Positions 14,336 to 16,170 of a stretch of 16,170 nucleotides of DNA are shown piece after piece. Numbering within the stretch: the first letter of the stretch is position 1; every line of letters starts with the position of its first letter. The notes beneath the pieces were generated by a model. That model worked only from the letters and a program-made list of their open reading frames with translations, did not search any database and had not been told where the DNA came from. This DNA is from Sulfurovum sp. Its GTDB lineage: Bacteria > Campylobacterota > Campylobacteria > Campylobacterales > Sulfurovaceae. A program made the translations under genes and the position numbers. The stretch lies in contig JADGDL010000043.1 in NCBI GenBank assembly GCA_016744875.1, forward strand, positions 1 through 16,170. Reading direction: 5' to 3'.

Positions 14336-15964
14336 CTAAGATAGAAATTGCAAGATGTTTAACACTATCATCCCTCCCATCATTACTCTACAGGTAAATA
14401 ATGGTTCCCTTGCCATATAAGATACTCCTTTAGAAAAGTAAGGCTTCACTTTCTCAGGATTTGTCACTTCATATTGCATCTCGGAATAATTATGGTAACG
14501 TGTTTTTGTATCCGGATCCAGTGCTCTAAGGATGATACTTTCAAACCATAATGGAATTTTAGCATTTAGTTTACTAGGCTCTTTTACACTCTTTTCAAAA
14601 GAAGGTGTCTGGAAAGGCTCTATCTCACCAAAGGGGTATTTCTGTGTCAGTACTTCATAGAGTGTAACCCCTATAGCATAGAGTTCTGTTTGTTCATTAA
14701 CCGGAGCTTGGTTAAAACGTTCCGGTGCCAGGTAACTCGGTGTGCCTGCCCGTGTCACTGTGGCATAGGCTTCTGTAATACTTCCAAGATCAACCATTTT
14801 AAAGACTGTTTTTCCTTTACGCTGGGTCACTATGATATTTTCCGGTTTAATGTCACCATGTACCAGGTCTAAACGCATAAGATATTGAGACATTTTAAGT
14901 AAAAAGTGAGCCAACTCTACAGAGAGGTCCACTGAGAGAGGTTTTTTAGCTGTAAATTCTTTAAGATTCTCACCCTCTACATAGGACATAACATAGTAGC
15001 GGTGCGTACGGTTTTTAGGGACAATTGCTTTAGGAAAGAAACCTGCTTTCAGCCGTTTTGCCATCCATACTTCTTTAACGAACATATCTAACATCAAGTC
15101 ATCATGCATTGCTTCATAAGGTACAAATTTTATCACATACCTAAACCCTCTTTTTTCACATAGCCAGGTACGTTCATTTTGTATAAGTGGTTTGACAAGA
15201 CTATACCCGTCAATGATCTCTCCAGTTTTGTACTTTTCTTGCGCACTCAGAGTTAATGCTTTAAGTTGTCGTCTTGGATCCAGCTCTTTTATCTCTAAAA
15301 CGACTGCTGTGGTATCATCCGGTAAGATATCTTCATGCTTTTTGGAAGCTTTTTTCACTAAAAAAGAAGCCCCTAGTATCATGCCTGAAGTTATCTCTTC
15401 TTCAGTAAGTTCAGTATAAAGACCATCTGAACACAACATGATCCTGTCACCTGCCTGCAGGTTGTTTTCGAAGTAGTAAGGACTGACATTCTCTTCAAGT
15501 CCCATAGCGGCTGTCAGTACACCTTGCATTTCCTCTTCATCTACCACATGATCCGTAGAAAGTTGCGTTAGCAAATTATCTCTATGTAGATAGATACGGC
15601 TATCTCCTACATTTGCCCCAAATAGCCTGTTTCCTTCTATCACCACTAATGTCAACGTTGTCACCAACTCTTCTCTTTCATAATCGATCATAGATTCAAG
15701 ATAAAGTACACGGTTGATATTCTCTATAAAGTGGTGTATAGACTTTTCCATACTCCAACTTGTAGGTCGGCTTTTAAGAGAATCCACCAAAAAGTTACAC
15801 GTACGTTTTGCCGCTTGAGCCCCCTGTAAGGCAGACCCTACTCCATCACATACTACAGCCACAGTAATGTTATCCAGAACCTTTACTTCATAAAAATCAT
15901 CGCCTTTTAGTTGTGTACCTTTTGCAAGTGTAAGTCCTGAAGTTTCTATGGTTTGTTTTGACAT
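14336..15964 (-). CDS. bifunctional PP2C-type phosphatase / Ser-Thr protein kinase, membrane-anchored
   Basis: A 542-residue fusion. The N-terminal PP2C domain (about 1-225) has DDF (22-24), DGVGSALQG (40-48), VGDSRIYL (119-126), CSDGLYTEL (178-186) and PDDTTAVV (215-222), supplying metal-binding Asp40, Asp180 and Asp217. The kinase domain (about 250-505) has the ATP lysine K279 in YVIKF, catalytic HGDIKPEN (369-376), DLG in place of DFG (392-394) and APE (413-415). It lacks an obvious glycine-rich loop. A hydrophobic segment (about 525-541) ends the protein, suggesting a C-terminal inner-membrane anchor. Fusions of this order are known near nitrate-assimilation genes in other Proteobacteria; none are seen here. 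Substrates are unknown; one plausible design is a self-limiting switch. It has its own promoter. Confidence 0.93.
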   Translation of the reverse strand: MSKQTIETSGLTLAKGTQLKGDDFYEVKVLDNITVAVVCDGVGSALQGAQAAKRTCNFLVDSLKSRPTSWSMEKSIHHFIENINRVLYLESMIDYEREELVTTLTLVVIEGNRLFGANVGDSRIYLHRDNLLTQLSTDHVVDEEEMQGVLTAAMGLEENVSPYYFENNLQAGDRIMLCSDGLYTELTEEEITSGMILGASFLVKKASKKHEDILPDDTTAVVLEIKELDPRRQLKALTLSAQEKYKTGEIIDGYSLVKPLIQNERTWLCEKRGFRYVIKFVPYEAMHDDLMLDMFVKEVWMAKRLKAGFFPKAIVPKNRTHRYYVMSYVEGENLKEFTAKKPLSVDLSVELAHFLLKMSQYLMRLDLVHGDIKPENIIVTQRKGKTVFKMVDLGSITEAYATVTRAGTPSYLAPERFNQAPVNEQTELYAIGVTLYEVLTQKYPFGEIEPFQTPSFEKSVKEPSKLNAKIPLWFESIILRALDPDTKTRYHNYSEMQYEVTNPEKVKPYFSKGVSYMAREPLFTCRVMMGGMIVLNILQFLS

Positions 15965-15993
15965 GGGTTTTGCCTTATGCTTTAATTAGGTCT

Positions 15994-16002
15994 ATTATAG
16001 CA
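15994..16002 (-). promoter_or_regulatory. extended -10 promoter of the PP2C-kinase gene
   Basis: Read on the minus strand, TGCTATAAT (16002 to 15994) is a perfect extended -10. Transcription would start near 15987, with AAGG in the leader eight bases before the ATG at 15964. No good -35 box is present, as expected for an extended -10. Confidence 0.6.
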
Positions 16003-16170
16003 TCTGATATGGATTTTATTGTCCTATGTATGCTTAAAATATATGCAGTTCAAAATACTTTAGACATGACAGAAATAGAAACTTTATATTAAGCTTCATT
16101 ACATCATTGAAACAGAAATTTTATCTGCTCCTTAAAACACTCACAAACATATTTATAAGAAGACGTACAC
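16003..16170. other. right-edge stretch without a supported gene
   Basis: AT-rich DNA upstream of the PP2C-kinase promoter. Only a 20-codon reading frame (16030-16092, plus strand, no Shine-Dalgarno) and short frames open to the window edge are present. I see no RNA gene, terminator or repeat of note. Confidence 0.5.

Noticed and set aside
14333..14347. TTTCT-AAGAT-AGAAA hairpin across the convergent stop codons
   Set aside because: Only a 5-bp AT-rich stem with no T-run; expected by chance.
16030..16092. 20-codon reading frame starting MLKIYAVQNTLDM
   Set aside because: It reads like a protein start but stops after 20 codons and has no Shine-Dalgarno; too short to call a gene or a remnant without a database match.
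16105..16170. Minus-strand frames open to the right edge
   Set aside because: Two frames stay open for about 15-21 codons, with nothing to choose between them and no recognisable motif.

Overview
The window most resembles Campylobacterota (formerly Epsilonproteobacteria), probably a Sulfurovum- or Sulfurimonas-like chemolithotroph. The grounds are AT-rich DNA, the SecA N-terminus (FGTQND...KIN.LE) and the grouping of lolA, secA and a LolC/E-type permease, which I recall from Campylobacter jejuni. The genus cannot be proved from the sequence alone. Genes are tightly packed, with several stop/start overlaps, and no tRNA, rRNA, CRISPR array or insertion sequence was recognised.

Left part (1-2567): an ABC1/UbiB-type kinase, cut by the left edge, is read leftward behind a small phasin-like coiled-coil protein with a 1-nt TAGTG overlap. 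A PPP-family metallophosphatase diverges from this pair. The 150-bp divergent region carries one 10-bp element in mirror image at the -35 position of both predicted promoters.

Envelope and secretion part (2568-10068): lolA and rmuC form a leftward operon, and secA and a LolC/E-like permease form a rightward operon. Between them lies a small accessory block: a probably leaderless XRE-type regulator with a possible GNAT-like C-terminal domain, and a convergent pair of tiny genes, one of them a single-Sel1-repeat protein. A 14-bp-arm AT-rich palindrome separates the promoters of the tiny-gene pair and secA. LolA (periplasmic carrier) and the permease (inner-membrane release) would act together in lipoprotein sorting; SecA supplies the exported precursors.

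Right part (10069-16170): a large AsmA/YhdP-like protein and a repeat-containing exported protein of unknown function form a leftward operon. mltG (lytic transglycosylase) diverges from the AsmA-like gene, and their 5' ends overlap by about 65 bp. A membrane-anchored fusion of a PP2C phosphatase and a Ser/Thr kinase converges on mltG with 4 bp between stop codons and has its own extended -10 promoter. The last 200 bp hold no supported gene.

Taken together the window is mostly cell-envelope biogenesis (protein export, lipoprotein transport, lipid/AsmA, peptidoglycan) interleaved with three phosphosignalling-type proteins: an ABC1 kinase, a PPP phosphatase and a PP2C-kinase fusion. No clear new defence or mobile system is visible. 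The least explained parts are the accessory block at 4640-6214, the mirrored divergent promoter at 1429-1518 and the repeat protein at 10090-10857.
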